In this document: piece after piece, positions 56,872 to 64,000 of the stretch
How positions within the stretch are numbered: the first letter of the stretch is position 1
How the letters are laid out: each line of letters opens with the position of its first letter
Assembly: GCF_022539255.1 (NCBI RefSeq)
Contig: NZ_JAKZBV010000001.1
Coordinates: forward strand, 868,001-932,000
Length of the DNA stretch: 64,000 nucleotides
Reading direction: 5' to 3'
Source: Sinomonas terrae
GTDB lineage: Bacteria; Actinomycetota; Actinomycetes; Actinomycetales; Micrococcaceae
Made by a program: the position numbers and the translations under genes
Notes under the pieces: generated by a model
What the model saw: only the letters and a program-made list of their open reading frames with translations
What the model was told of the DNA's origin: nothing
Databases searched by the model: none

Positions 56872-57750
56872 GTGCACAACCATCACAACGGGCTCAAGAC
56901 CGCCGTCCTGTTCGGCGTCCTGTGGGCCGTGCTCCTCGGCATCGGGGGGCTTATCGGCGCGGGCACCCGCAGCGCCGCGCCGATCTGGCTGTTCGCGGCG
57001 ATCGGCGTCGCGACGACCGCATACAGCTACTGGAACAGCGACAAGATCGCGCTCCGCTCCATGCAGGCCTACCCGGTCAGCGAAGCGGAGGCTCCGGGGC
57101 TCTATCAGATTGTCCGCGAGCTCTCGCAGCGGGCCAATCAGCCCATGCCGCGGATCTACATCTCGCCCACTCAGGCGCCCAATGCGTTCGCGACTGGACG
57201 CAACCCCCGGAACGCCGCCGTCTGCTGCACTGAGGGGATCCTCCAGATGCTCGACGCGCGCGAGCTCCGCGGGGTGCTCGGCCACGAGCTCATGCACGTC
57301 TACAACCGGGACATCCTCACGGCATCGATCGCTGCCGCGGTGGCCGGGGTGATCACGTCGGTCGCGCAGTTCGCGATGTTCTTCGGCGGCGGGGACAGCC
57401 GCAACCGGAACGCGAACCCGATCGCCCTCCTTGCGCTGGCCCTGCTCGCCCCGTTCGCAGCGAGCATGATCCAGCTGGCGATCTCGCGCACCCGCGAGTA
57501 CGACGCCGACGAGGACGGCTCGCGCCTCACCGGCGACCCGCTCGGCCTCGCGTCCGCGCTCAGCAAGATCGAGGGCGGCGTGCGGCAGTACCCCTTGGCG
57601 AAGGACCAGTCGCTTGTCAACACCTCGCATCTCATGATCGCGAACCCGTTCAAGCGGGGCAGCGGCGTGGCCAACATGTTCTCGACCCACCCGCCGATGA
57701 AGGACCGCATCAACCGCCTCGAGAGCATGGCGGGGCGCTTGGAGCGCTGA
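56872..57750 (+). CDS. htpX: HtpX-like M48 membrane protease
   Basis: This 292-residue zinc metalloprotease has two N-terminal hydrophobic helices, the HELMH zinc motif in LGHELMHVYNRD and the third ligand in SRTREYDADEDG. Two further helices lie between. It degrades misfolded membrane proteins. STHPPMKDRINRLE is the family's C-terminal signature. GTG 56872 has AGGAGG 5 bases upstream, better than TTG 56851. A family A palindrome follows the stop. Confidence 0.93.
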   Translation: MHNHHNGLKTAVLFGVLWAVLLGIGGLIGAGTRSAAPIWLFAAIGVATTAYSYWNSDKIALRSMQAYPVSEAEAPGLYQIVRELSQRANQPMPRIYISPTQAPNAFATGRNPRNAAVCCTEGILQMLDARELRGVLGHELMHVYNRDILTASIAAAVAGVITSVAQFAMFFGGGDSRNRNANPIALLALALLAPFAASMIQLAISRTREYDADEDGSRLTGDPLGLASALSKIEGGVRQYPLAKDQSLVNTSHLMIANPFKRGSGVANMFSTHPPMKDRINRLESMAGRLER

Positions 57751-57758
57751 TCCACGCT

Positions 57759-57806
57759 TGCGCCGTCACCTCTGCAGGGTGCACACCCTGCAGAGGTGAC
57801 GGCGCA
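57759..57806. repeat. Extragenic palindrome, family A copy 3
   Basis: Perfect 22-bp arms with a GCAC loop, 8 bases after the htpX stop. The stem carries CC-TC-T where copy 1 has GA-TC-C and copy 2 CG-TC-C, each compensated on the other arm. Confidence 0.9.
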
Positions 57807-57815
57807 TCCTTTTGG

Positions 57816-57876
57816 GGGCGCGGAACTCTTGGGCGCGGAACTGTTGGGACCGGAACTCTTGGGCGCGCGAACTCTT
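57816..57876. repeat. Four 15-bp tandem repeats before the MFS gene
   Basis: Units like GGGCGCGGAACTCTT repeat four times, the last with one extra base. They sit between the family A palindrome and the promoter of the next gene. Confidence 0.85.
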
Positions 57877-57897
57877 TCGGGAGGCTAAGCTTTTTCG

Positions 57898-59169
57898 GTG
57901 CAAAGCCTGCTCGCCGATGTGACGCCCCTCAGGGAGAGCCTCGACTTCCGGCGCATCTGGACTGGGCAGCTCCTGAGCATCCTCGGAAGCCAGCTGACCC
58001 TCACCGCGGTGAGCCTTCAGGTCTACGACCTCACGCGCTCGAGCTTCGACGTCGGCGTGCTCGGTCTCGTCGCGCTCGTCCCGCTCATCGCCGCGGGCCT
58101 GTACGGCGGCGCGATCGTGGACGCCCACGATCGGCGCACCGTAGCGATCGCCTCGTCCGCGCTCCTGTGGGGCACGAGCGGGCTCATCGCGCTTCAGGCG
58201 TGGCTACACGTGGGGAGCGTCGCGCTCATCTACGTGCTCGTCGCGCTCCAGGCCCTCGGCTCCGGCATCAACATGCCCGCGAGGAGCAGCATCATCGCGC
58301 GGCTCATCCGGCCCGAGCTCCTCGTTGCGGCCAACTCCCTCAACATGATCACGTTCGGTCTCGGCGGGGCGATCGGGCCGCTCCTGGCGGGCGCGCTCGT
58401 GGCGAGCGTCGGGTACGGCTGGACCTACACGCTCGACGTGATGAGCTTCACCGTGGCCATGTGGGCGCTGTTCCGCCTGCCGTCGCTGCCGCCCGAGGGC
58501 GAGGTCCGGCGCGCAGGGCTGCGTTCTGTCGCGGAGGGCTTCAAATTCCTCGGCACGCGCCCGAACATCCGCATGACCTTCCTGGTTGACCTCTGCGCGA
58601 TGGTCTTTGCGATGCCCCGCTCGCTCCTGCCGGCCGTCGCGGCAGTCTCGATCGGCGGAGGCGCCGCGACTGCCGGAGCCCTGCTCGGTGCCATCGCGGC
58701 CGGGACCTTCCTCGGCGGGCTCTTCTCCGGGCCCGTGGGGCGGCTGCGCAGACAGGGGCGGGGCGTGCTCCTCGCGGTTGCCGGATGGGGTGCGAGCATC
58801 CTTGCGTTCGGCCTCGTGGTCTTGGGTGCGGGCCGGAGCTCTCCGGGGGCAGTCACATGGTGGCTCGTGCCAGCGCTCCTGTGCATGGTGGCCGCGGGCG
58901 CGGCAGACTCGGTCAGCTCCTCGCTGCGGTCCACGATCCTCTTGGCGGCCACGCCCGACTCGATGCGGGGAAGGCTCCAAGGCGTGTTCACGGTCGTCGT
59001 CGCAGGCGGCCCACGGCTCGGCGATGTGTTCGCCGGCGGCATGGGGAGCTGGCTCGGGGAGGGACTCGCCGTCGTCGTCGGCGCGCTCGTGTGCATCGCG
59101 TTCGTCGGCGCGCTCCGCCTCGCCCAGCCGCGGTTCGCGGAGTACGACGCGCTGAACCCCACGCCGTAG
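57898..59169 (+). CDS. MFS transporter, EntS/MFS_3-like
   Basis: This 423-residue protein has 12 predicted helices of the major facilitator superfamily. DFRRIWTGQLLSILGSQLTLTAVS is the typical MFS_3 start, as in the enterobactin exporter EntS and macrolide-efflux proteins. IVDAHDRRTV holds the motif-A loop. Its substrate is not known; no siderophore genes are near. GTG 57898 has TAAGCT exactly 6 bases upstream (leaderless). Confidence 0.85.
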   Translation: MQSLLADVTPLRESLDFRRIWTGQLLSILGSQLTLTAVSLQVYDLTRSSFDVGVLGLVALVPLIAAGLYGGAIVDAHDRRTVAIASSALLWGTSGLIALQAWLHVGSVALIYVLVALQALGSGINMPARSSIIARLIRPELLVAANSLNMITFGLGGAIGPLLAGALVASVGYGWTYTLDVMSFTVAMWALFRLPSLPPEGEVRRAGLRSVAEGFKFLGTRPNIRMTFLVDLCAMVFAMPRSLLPAVAAVSIGGGAATAGALLGAIAAGTFLGGLFSGPVGRLRRQGRGVLLAVAGWGASILAFGLVVLGAGRSSPGAVTWWLVPALLCMVAAGAADSVSSSLRSTILLAATPDSMRGRLQGVFTVVVAGGPRLGDVFAGGMGSWLGEGLAVVVGALVCIAFVGALRLAQPRFAEYDALNPTP

Positions 59170-59952
59170 CTAGCTCGCCGGGAGCTGCGCCGTGAAGTCG
59201 ACGACGGCGGCCGCGAGCACGTCCGCCGCGGCGTCGTGAGTCTGGCCTTCAAGGGTGTCGAAGACCGATCCCGGAATCGCCTCGGCTGCCGCCCGCGCGC
59301 CGTCCTGCAGCATCTTCGGGCTGGCGCCGCCGGCCAGGACGAGCGCCGGGACGCTGATGGCGCCGAAGACGTCGGTGGGGATGGGACCGCCGAGGGCCGC
59401 GTCGTCGTGGGCGAGGGTTGGGGCGAGGCGCACGCCTTGGGGCCAGTACGGCGACTGGCGCATGCCCGCGATCGCCTCCGGTGGCAGGCCGACCCGTCCG
59501 AGGAAGAGGGCGAAGGCGCCGTCCTGGTCGTCGGCGTCGAGGCGGTCCCTGAGCGCGGCAGTGTAGGCATTGGCTGCTGCGAGGCCCTGCTCGTCCGTCG
59601 GATAGGGAGGCTCCCACATGACGAGCGCGCGGACGGGCAGCTTTGCGGCGGCCCGCGCAGCGAGCGCGGCGCCCGACGAGAGGCCGACCAGGATCGGGGC
59701 GGCCCCGACGAAGTCGAGCAGTGCGGCGATGTCCTCGATCTCGCGGTCGACGGCGAACGGCAGCGTGTCGGTGCTCTCGCCACGGCCGCGTCGATCGTAG
59801 TTGACGACGTCGAAGCGCTCGCCGAGCGCGTCGGCGAGGGCGGCGTCGGCTTGGCGGTCGCACGAGGCGCCCGCGACGAGAATGAGCGGTTCGCCCGCGC
59901 CGAGCCTGTCGAAGGCGATGACGGTTCCATCCTGCGAGGTCACGGTTTCCAT
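59170..59952 (-). CDS. Alpha/beta-hydrolase
   Basis: This 260-residue enzyme has HGG-like NYDRRGRGES, a nucleophile elbow GLSSGAALAA, and the oxyanion stretch LILVAGASCDR. It fits the 3-oxoadipate-enol-lactonase/esterase branch. The reaction cannot be told from the sequence. TACGGT lies exactly 7 bases before the ATG (leaderless). It converges with the MFS gene and is divergent from the lipoprotein gene that follows. Confidence 0.85.
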   Translation of the reverse strand: METVTSQDGTVIAFDRLGAGEPLILVAGASCDRQADAALADALGERFDVVNYDRRGRGESTDTLPFAVDREIEDIAALLDFVGAAPILVGLSSGAALAARAAAKLPVRALVMWEPPYPTDEQGLAAANAYTAALRDRLDADDQDGAFALFLGRVGLPPEAIAGMRQSPYWPQGVRLAPTLAHDDAALGGPIPTDVFGAISVPALVLAGGASPKMLQDGARAAAEAIPGSVFDTLEGQTHDAAADVLAAAVVDFTAQLPAS

Positions 59953-60069
59953 GGGGATCACCGTAGGACGCGCAGGGCGATGAGGAAATGCTTGCGCGCG
60001 GCGACTCTGGGTGAAAAGCTGCATCCGGCATCTTGATTTATTGCCTTTGGCAACGGGCGTTTGGGGGAA

Positions 60070-60990
60070 ATGGTGCGGATCAGGGCGGCTTCGTACTTGC
60101 GGGGCTTCGCAGCGACTGCGCTCGCGGTCGCCTTGGCCGGGTGCGGCGGGACGCCGGCTTCGACGGTCGGGGGCGGAGTGTCGTCGTTCGCGTCCTCGTC
60201 GGGTCCGGCCTCGATCGCCAGCTCGCCGAGCAGTTCTTCGTCCGCGAGCGTCACGCCGTCGGCCAGCGCCACGGCGACGCCGACGACGGCGGAGGCACCG
60301 TCGTCGTCCGCTCCGCCTTACGCTGGGGCGACCTTGGGCGGCACAGAGGCTGTGGCGAGCGGGGCGATCCTGCCGGACCACGCCGCCACCCCCGGCGCGA
60401 CCAACCCCTCGGTGTCCCAGGGCGACATCGCGAGCACCATCTGCGTGTCGGGATGGACGACGACGGTCCGCCCGCCGTCGTCGTACACCTCGGAGCTCAA
60501 GCTCGAACAGCTGCGGGCCGGGTACGCGTACCAGGGAGACCTCAACCCGTCCGACTACGAGGAGGACCACCTCATCCCGCTCGAGCTGGGCGGCGCTCCC
60601 TCGGACGTGCACAACCTCTGGCCTGAGCCGTCGACGGCGGCGACTGGGGGATCGAAGGCCAAGGACGATCTCGAGAACAAGCTGCACGCGCTCGTCTGCT
60701 CGGGCGCGCTCGCGCTGGCGACCGCTCAGCAGGCCATCGCGTCGAACTGGTGGGACGCGTACGAGACGTATGTCGCGGCGGGGGCCGCTCCCGCACCGGC
60801 CCCGGTGGCACCTGCTCCTGCTTCGGTGGCACCTGCTCCAGCTCCGGTTGCTCCTGCTCCGGTTGCTCCTGCGCCGGCACCTGCTCCCGCAGGGGCGACG
60901 GCCGAGTGCAAGGACGGGAGCCTCTCCTACTCCGCGACGCACAGCGGGACGTGCTCACACCACGGCGGGGTGGCCGTCTGGTACAAGTAG
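60070..60990 (+). CDS. Lipoprotein with HNH-nuclease-like domain and DUF3761-like tail
   Basis: This 306-residue lipoprotein has a signal peptide with lipobox LAGC (Cys25), then a Ser/Ala/Thr-rich linker of 70 residues. A domain with YEEDHLIPLELGGAPSDVHNLWPE follows near residue 163; the D-H and H-N-L-W pattern is the HNH-nuclease signature. A Pro/Ala repeat (APAPVAPAPA) separates it from a 28-residue tail CKDGSLSYSATHSGTCSHHGGV, which matches DUF3761. An external nuclease could take up phosphate or act on foreign DNA, both inferences. ATG 60070 is chosen because GGGGGA stands just upstream. Confidence 0.8.
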   Translation: MVRIRAASYLRGFAATALAVALAGCGGTPASTVGGGVSSFASSSGPASIASSPSSSSSASVTPSASATATPTTAEAPSSSAPPYAGATLGGTEAVASGAILPDHAATPGATNPSVSQGDIASTICVSGWTTTVRPPSSYTSELKLEQLRAGYAYQGDLNPSDYEEDHLIPLELGGAPSDVHNLWPEPSTAATGGSKAKDDLENKLHALVCSGALALATAQQAIASNWWDAYETYVAAGAAPAPAPVAPAPASVAPAPAPVAPAPVAPAPAPAPAGATAECKDGSLSYSATHSGTCSHHGGVAVWYK

Positions 60991-61071
60991 GAGGGCCTTA
61001 GACGGTATGGAGTAACCGCCTTTCGTGGGTGGTTGCGGGCCGGGGCCTCGCTCACGCAGATTCGTGGGTTA

Positions 61072-61093
61072 CCGAGCAGAGTCCCCTGCTCGG
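61072..61093. repeat. Hairpin at one edge of the first IS110 gene
   Basis: Perfect 8-bp stem CCGAGCAG/CTGCTCGG with a 6-base loop. It lies 44 bases beyond the transposase stop. IS110 elements often sit at palindromes; whether this is the target or a terminator is unknown. Confidence 0.55.
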
Positions 61094-61136
61094 CCTATCC
61101 GACATGCGTGGGAGGTCCCGAATCTTCTATGTCGCG

Positions 61137-62219
61137 TCAAGCTGCTGCGAGTGCGTCGCGGTGGAGTGCGTTGAGGGTGCGGTAGAGGTGGCGGGCGAGG
61201 TATCTCTTGAGGCAGCGACGGATCTCGCGTGTGGTTCTGCCTTCGGCTGTGCGTCGTTCGGCGTAGGCACGGCTGTCGGGATCGTGGACCATTCGGGTGA
61301 TGGTGGCCATGTGCAGGGCCCGGTTGAGGCGTCTGTCGCCTCCTCGGTTGAGCCGGTATCGGACGATGTTCCCGGAAGAAGCCGGGACGGGGCTGACCCC
61401 GGCAAGAGTGGCGAAAGCGGCCTCGGAGCGGACCCTCCCGAGGTGTGACCAGGCGGTGTAGACCACGGCGGCGGTGACCGGTCCTATGCCGGTCATCTCC
61501 AGCAGGGGCGCGGCGGGGCTAGCCTTGACGAGCTCGGATGTGCAGTGCTGGTTGTCCGCGAGCTCCTCGTCCAGAACGCGGATTCGTTTGGCAAGGCGGA
61601 CCGCCTCCGTCCGGGCGGTGGCAGCCGCGACGCCCTCTTCCCGTGCCCGCCATCGCGCCATCTCCGTGACCTGGGTGGCTGAGAGGGGCCGGCGGGCGTC
61701 GATCCCGAGGTCGACGGTCCGGGCCAGGGCAGTGAGTGCGTTGACCTTGGCCGTGCGCTCGAGCGTCATCTGCTCCCTTGCCGCGATGAGCACTCGCAGG
61801 GCAGCGCGCACGCCCTCATCCTGGCGTGGGATACGCAGGCGGGTGCCCTCGAGCGGGAGGGCTGCGGCCGCGATCGCGGCCGCGTCCAGCGGATCGGATT
61901 TCCCTGTGGTGGTTCGTGAGCGAACGTAGCCCCTGGGGGCTTCCACAGCCTCGAAGCCGGCCTTCACGACTGCCGCTGCGAGCTGGGCTCCATAGCTGCC
62001 GATTCCCTCGATGACCCAGAGTGCGTCTGCGTCTCCTCCCGTGCGGCGGGCCGCCCAGTCGAGGGCCCTCCGCATGCCCGCCGCGGTGGCCGGGAATTGC
62101 TGGCAGCCGAGCTGTTCACCGGTCGCCGCGCGGACCATGGCAAGGGTGTGGGTGCGGGCGTGGGTGTCCACGCCGATGACGAACGGGCGCGTCTGTGCGA
62201 CAGTAGTCTTCGCGGCCAC
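61137..62219 (-). CDS. IS110-family transposase 1
   Basis: This 360-residue protein has the IS110 DEDD recombinase fold. The first Asp is in VIGVDTHARTH, the Glu in VIEGIGSYG and the last two Asp in KSDPLDAAAIA. The C-terminal Tnp20 domain has GIGPVTAAVVY, with the conserved serine in AGVSPVPASSGN. It is intact. GTG 62219 has GAGGAAGGAA upstream. IS110 elements use a bridge RNA from their non-coding end; in this orientation it would be coded upstream of the GTG, in the 299-base gap shared with the second transposase. Confidence 0.92.
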   Translation of the reverse strand: MAAKTTVAQTRPFVIGVDTHARTHTLAMVRAATGEQLGCQQFPATAAGMRRALDWAARRTGGDADALWVIEGIGSYGAQLAAAVVKAGFEAVEAPRGYVRSRTTTGKSDPLDAAAIAAAALPLEGTRLRIPRQDEGVRAALRVLIAAREQMTLERTAKVNALTALARTVDLGIDARRPLSATQVTEMARWRAREEGVAAATARTEAVRLAKRIRVLDEELADNQHCTSELVKASPAAPLLEMTGIGPVTAAVVYTAWSHLGRVRSEAAFATLAGVSPVPASSGNIVRYRLNRGGDRRLNRALHMATITRMVHDPDSRAYAERRTAEGRTTREIRRCLKRYLARHLYRTLNALHRDALAAA

Positions 62220-62518
62220 GGGGTTCCTTCCTCGAGTAGGGGCAGATGCTTCTGGCCGCGGCGCGGCCGGCGTCGGCCCGGGTGAAGGTCACTCCGAGGC
62301 ATTCCTGTGATGGGCCACGGCCCCGCAGGGGTCGGGCAGTCTTCTGATCAAGCCATCGGTGTGGGCCGGGCGGGCGCCGGGCACCAACCCCCATGGCTGG
62401 ACAATTCGGGGCGAAGGCCTATGAAGGGGCCAGTGTTCATTCGAGTCACAGCCGAGGAGAAGGCGTCCAGCACCTACCCTGCCAGCCGGTCCCGGACCAG
62501 CCGCTCCAAGACTCACAG
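62220..62518. mobile_element. Shared non-coding end of two head-to-head IS110 elements
   Basis: This stretch lies between the starts of two IS110 transposases that point away from each other. For IS110-group elements the bridge RNA is encoded in such a non-coding end. Short hairpin-like stretches (GGCCGCGGCGCGGCC) are present. The element boundaries and target dinucleotide cannot be set by eye. Confidence 0.5.
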
Positions 62519-63614
62519 GTGTTCATTGAGCGTACGAGTGTTGGGCTGGATGTGCACGCCCGGTCGTTCGCGGCGGCAGCGATCGACGGCGACACAGGCG
62601 AGCTGGTCCAGGCCCGGCTTTCCCCGTCCTACGAGGCGGTGAAGTCATGGCTCGCCGGCCTGCCGGGCCCGATCGCCGTGGTCTACGAAGCCGGCCCGAC
62701 GGGGTTCGGACTTGCGAGGGCCTTGACCTCACAGGGAGTCAGGTGCGTGGTCGCCGCACCGTCGAAGCTCCAGCGGCCATCGGGAGACCGTGTCAAGACC
62801 GACGCCAGAGACGCGGTGCACCTGGCCAGGCTGCTGCGCCTGGACGAGATCACTCCCGTGGCGGTCCCGACCATATCCCAGGAGTCCGCGCGTGATCTGG
62901 TGCGGGCCAGGGAGGACTGCCGTGGGGACCTGATGCGCGCTCGGCACCGGCTCTCGAAGCTGCTGCTGCGCCACGGGATCGTCTACGAGGGTGGGGACGC
63001 CTGGACCGGCGCCCACGATGCCTGGCTGCGGAAAGAGGCCGCTCTGCAGCTGGGGTCCACGGCTACCCGGACGGCCTTCGACTCCGGCTACGAGGCCGCC
63101 CTCGCCACGAAGTCCCGTCGTGGCCGGCTCGACTCCGCGATCGAAGAGCTGGCCGCCGAGAGCGAGTTCGCACCCGTCGTGCGCCGCCTGGGCTGCCTGC
63201 GCGGTGTGAGCACCCTGACCGGTTTTGCCCTCGCAGTGGAGATCGGGGACTGGCACCGGTTCACCGGGGGCTACGATCGGCTCCTTCGTCGGACTCACCC
63301 CGTCCGAGCACTCCTCGGGCTCCTCCCGCGCCCAAGGACCGATCGCCAAGACCGGCAACTCCCACGTCCGCCGGCTCCTGGTCGAAGCGGCTTGGCACCA
63401 CAGGGCCCGCTACACCGTAGGGAAGACCATGCTCGACCGGTGGGATCTGGCCCCCGCCGCCGCGCGGGTCCGGGGCGATGAGGGCAACCGTCGCCTGCAC
63501 GCCCGATGGGTGAAGTTCCTCGAGCGCCGCAAGCGCCCCACCGTCGCGAACGTCGCGATCGCTCGCGAGCTCGCCGGCTGGTGCTGGTCCCTGGCCGTCA
63601 TGGACGACGACTGA
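62519..63614 (+). pseudogene. IS110-family transposase 2, frameshifted
   Basis: The frame from GTG 62519 gives DEDD features (VGLDVHARSF, VYEAGPTGF, KTDARDAVHLARL) and runs to about 63270 in a normal Tnp20 region (RRLGCLRGVSTLTGF). It then turns to nonsense, while the continuation (IGSFVGLTPSEHSSG, KTGNSHVRRLLVEAAWHHR) is in the next frame and runs to 63614. One extra G in the run at 63266-63270 explains the shift. A +1 shift is needed, so the usual -1 programmed slippage does not fit. Inactive copy or base-call error. Confidence 0.85.
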
Positions 63615-63835
63615 GCCCCCGCTGACTGCTTCGCCCGGGGTTGGGTGTTGGCGGCAGCGCGTGGAGCCACCCGCGAGAGTTCTATGAGCAGGGCCGAAGG
63701 CCTCACGCTCGTTCTTAGACACGCGGACCGGCTCCAGCCGAACCACCGTCCTGCGGTAGCCAACCCGCGCATATCAGTGTGACCGCGCGTCGCCCAATGA
63801 CACGCTCGACCAACACCCCCCGCTCGCGAAGCAGC

Positions 63836-63869
63836 GAGGCGCCGCCGGGAAACCTCCCGACGGCGCCTC
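63836..63869. repeat. Strong hairpin beyond the second IS110
   Basis: A 15-bp stem beginning GAGGCGCCG with one mismatch and a 4-base loop AACC. It may end transcription or mark the end of the element. The 334-base gap around it holds no gene I can support. Confidence 0.65.
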
Positions 63870-63913
63870 ACCATGCCCACTTGACAGCAGGCCACTCCAT
63901 ATCAGAACCTATG

Positions 63914-63929
63914 GACAGAACGTTCTGTC
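63914..63929. promoter_or_regulatory. Perfect 16-bp palindrome before the last gene
   Basis: GACAGAACGTTCTGTC is exactly palindromic and lies 7 bases before a TAGCGT -10 box. Such operators usually bind a TetR-type dimer, often the product of the next gene. Confidence 0.65.
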
Positions 63930-63948
63930 TACCTGTAGCGTCCAGACC

Positions 63949-64000
63949 ATGGTTGAGGTGCTGTTAGCCGATGCCCTGCCCGAGCTGCCTCGCGAAGAGG
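63949..64000 (+). CDS. Start of a new gene, cut by the window edge
   Basis: The frame starts MVEVLLADALPELPREE and runs off the right edge. TAGCGT stands exactly 7 bases before the ATG (leaderless). The upstream palindrome suggests a self-regulated TetR-family gene, but no domain can be seen in 17 residues. Confidence 0.5.
   Translation, partial: MVEVLLADALPELPREE

Noticed and set aside
63266..63270. Programmed frameshift in the IS110 transposase
   Set aside because: A +1 shift is needed, whereas transposase slippage is normally -1 on A/T-rich slippery sites. IS110 does not use it.

Overview
The window is high-GC actinobacterial DNA with short intergenic gaps, 1-11 bp stop/start overlaps and a menaquinone pathway. 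Gene content and order (FprA-type ferredoxin reductases, a FurA-catalase pair, a MenJ-like reductase between menG and a polyprenyl synthase, PucR-PatD-GabT) fit the Micrococcaceae (Arthrobacter/Sinomonas-like); the genus is an inference. Many genes look leaderless: at least fourteen starts have a TANNNT-like -10 hexamer exactly 6-7 nt before the start codon. Others carry clear AGGAGG-type ribosome sites.

Layout. 1-4.1 kb: the 3' end of a 2-oxoacid dehydrogenase E1-beta gene, its E2 partner, a metallo-beta-lactamase-fold hydrolase and a MinD/ParA-like ATPase with a repeat-rich linker. 4.2-12.7 kb: PAP2 phosphatase, M50 protease, menC, a large GH63-type glycosidase, a Tat-exported PhoX phosphatase behind a PHO-box-like direct repeat, and a family-5 uracil-DNA glycosylase. 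12.7-24.7 kb: a frameshifted DUF488 gene, menD, a polar amino-acid ABC transporter, menF coupled to a GntR regulator, an idonate-type dehydrogenase, then menG, a MenJ-like reductase and a polyprenyl diphosphate synthase. menC, menD, menF and menG, with the side-chain synthase, supply most of menaquinone synthesis. 25.2-37.3 kb: an assimilatory sulfur locus with siroheme chelatase, sulfite reductase, APS reductase, cysD, cysN, a sulfonate-type ABC transporter, siroheme synthase and a ferredoxin-NADP reductase that could feed electrons to the sulfite reductase. A leaderless 20-codon ORF with alternative hairpins precedes the transporter and looks like an attenuator.

37.5-41.9 kb: GABA/putrescine catabolism (PucR regulator divergent from patD-gabT). 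42-51.4 kb: universal stress protein, OsmC, a membrane protein whose reading frame runs into a repeat element, an AbiEi-like/DUF559-like orphan, RarD, a FetB-like permease, a second FprA paralogue with mosaic codon use, a weakly GGDEF-like protein, and an ECF sigma factor fused to a zinc finger, a membrane helix and an external domain. 51.5-61 kb: amino-acid permease and TetR, furA-katA behind adjoining Fur-like and DtxR-like boxes, lipase-like hydrolase, HtpX-like protease, MFS exporter, alpha/beta hydrolase and an HNH-like lipoprotein. 61-64 kb: two head-to-head IS110 transposases (one frameshifted) and the start of a new gene behind a perfect 16-bp palindrome.

The most unusual non-coding content is a set of extragenic palindromes. 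One family has three full copies whose stems differ only by compensated changes. A second family occurs twice around 44-45 kb, with tandemly expanded arms and a conserved loop. A third array sits after menD. No tRNA, rRNA or CRISPR array was recognised.
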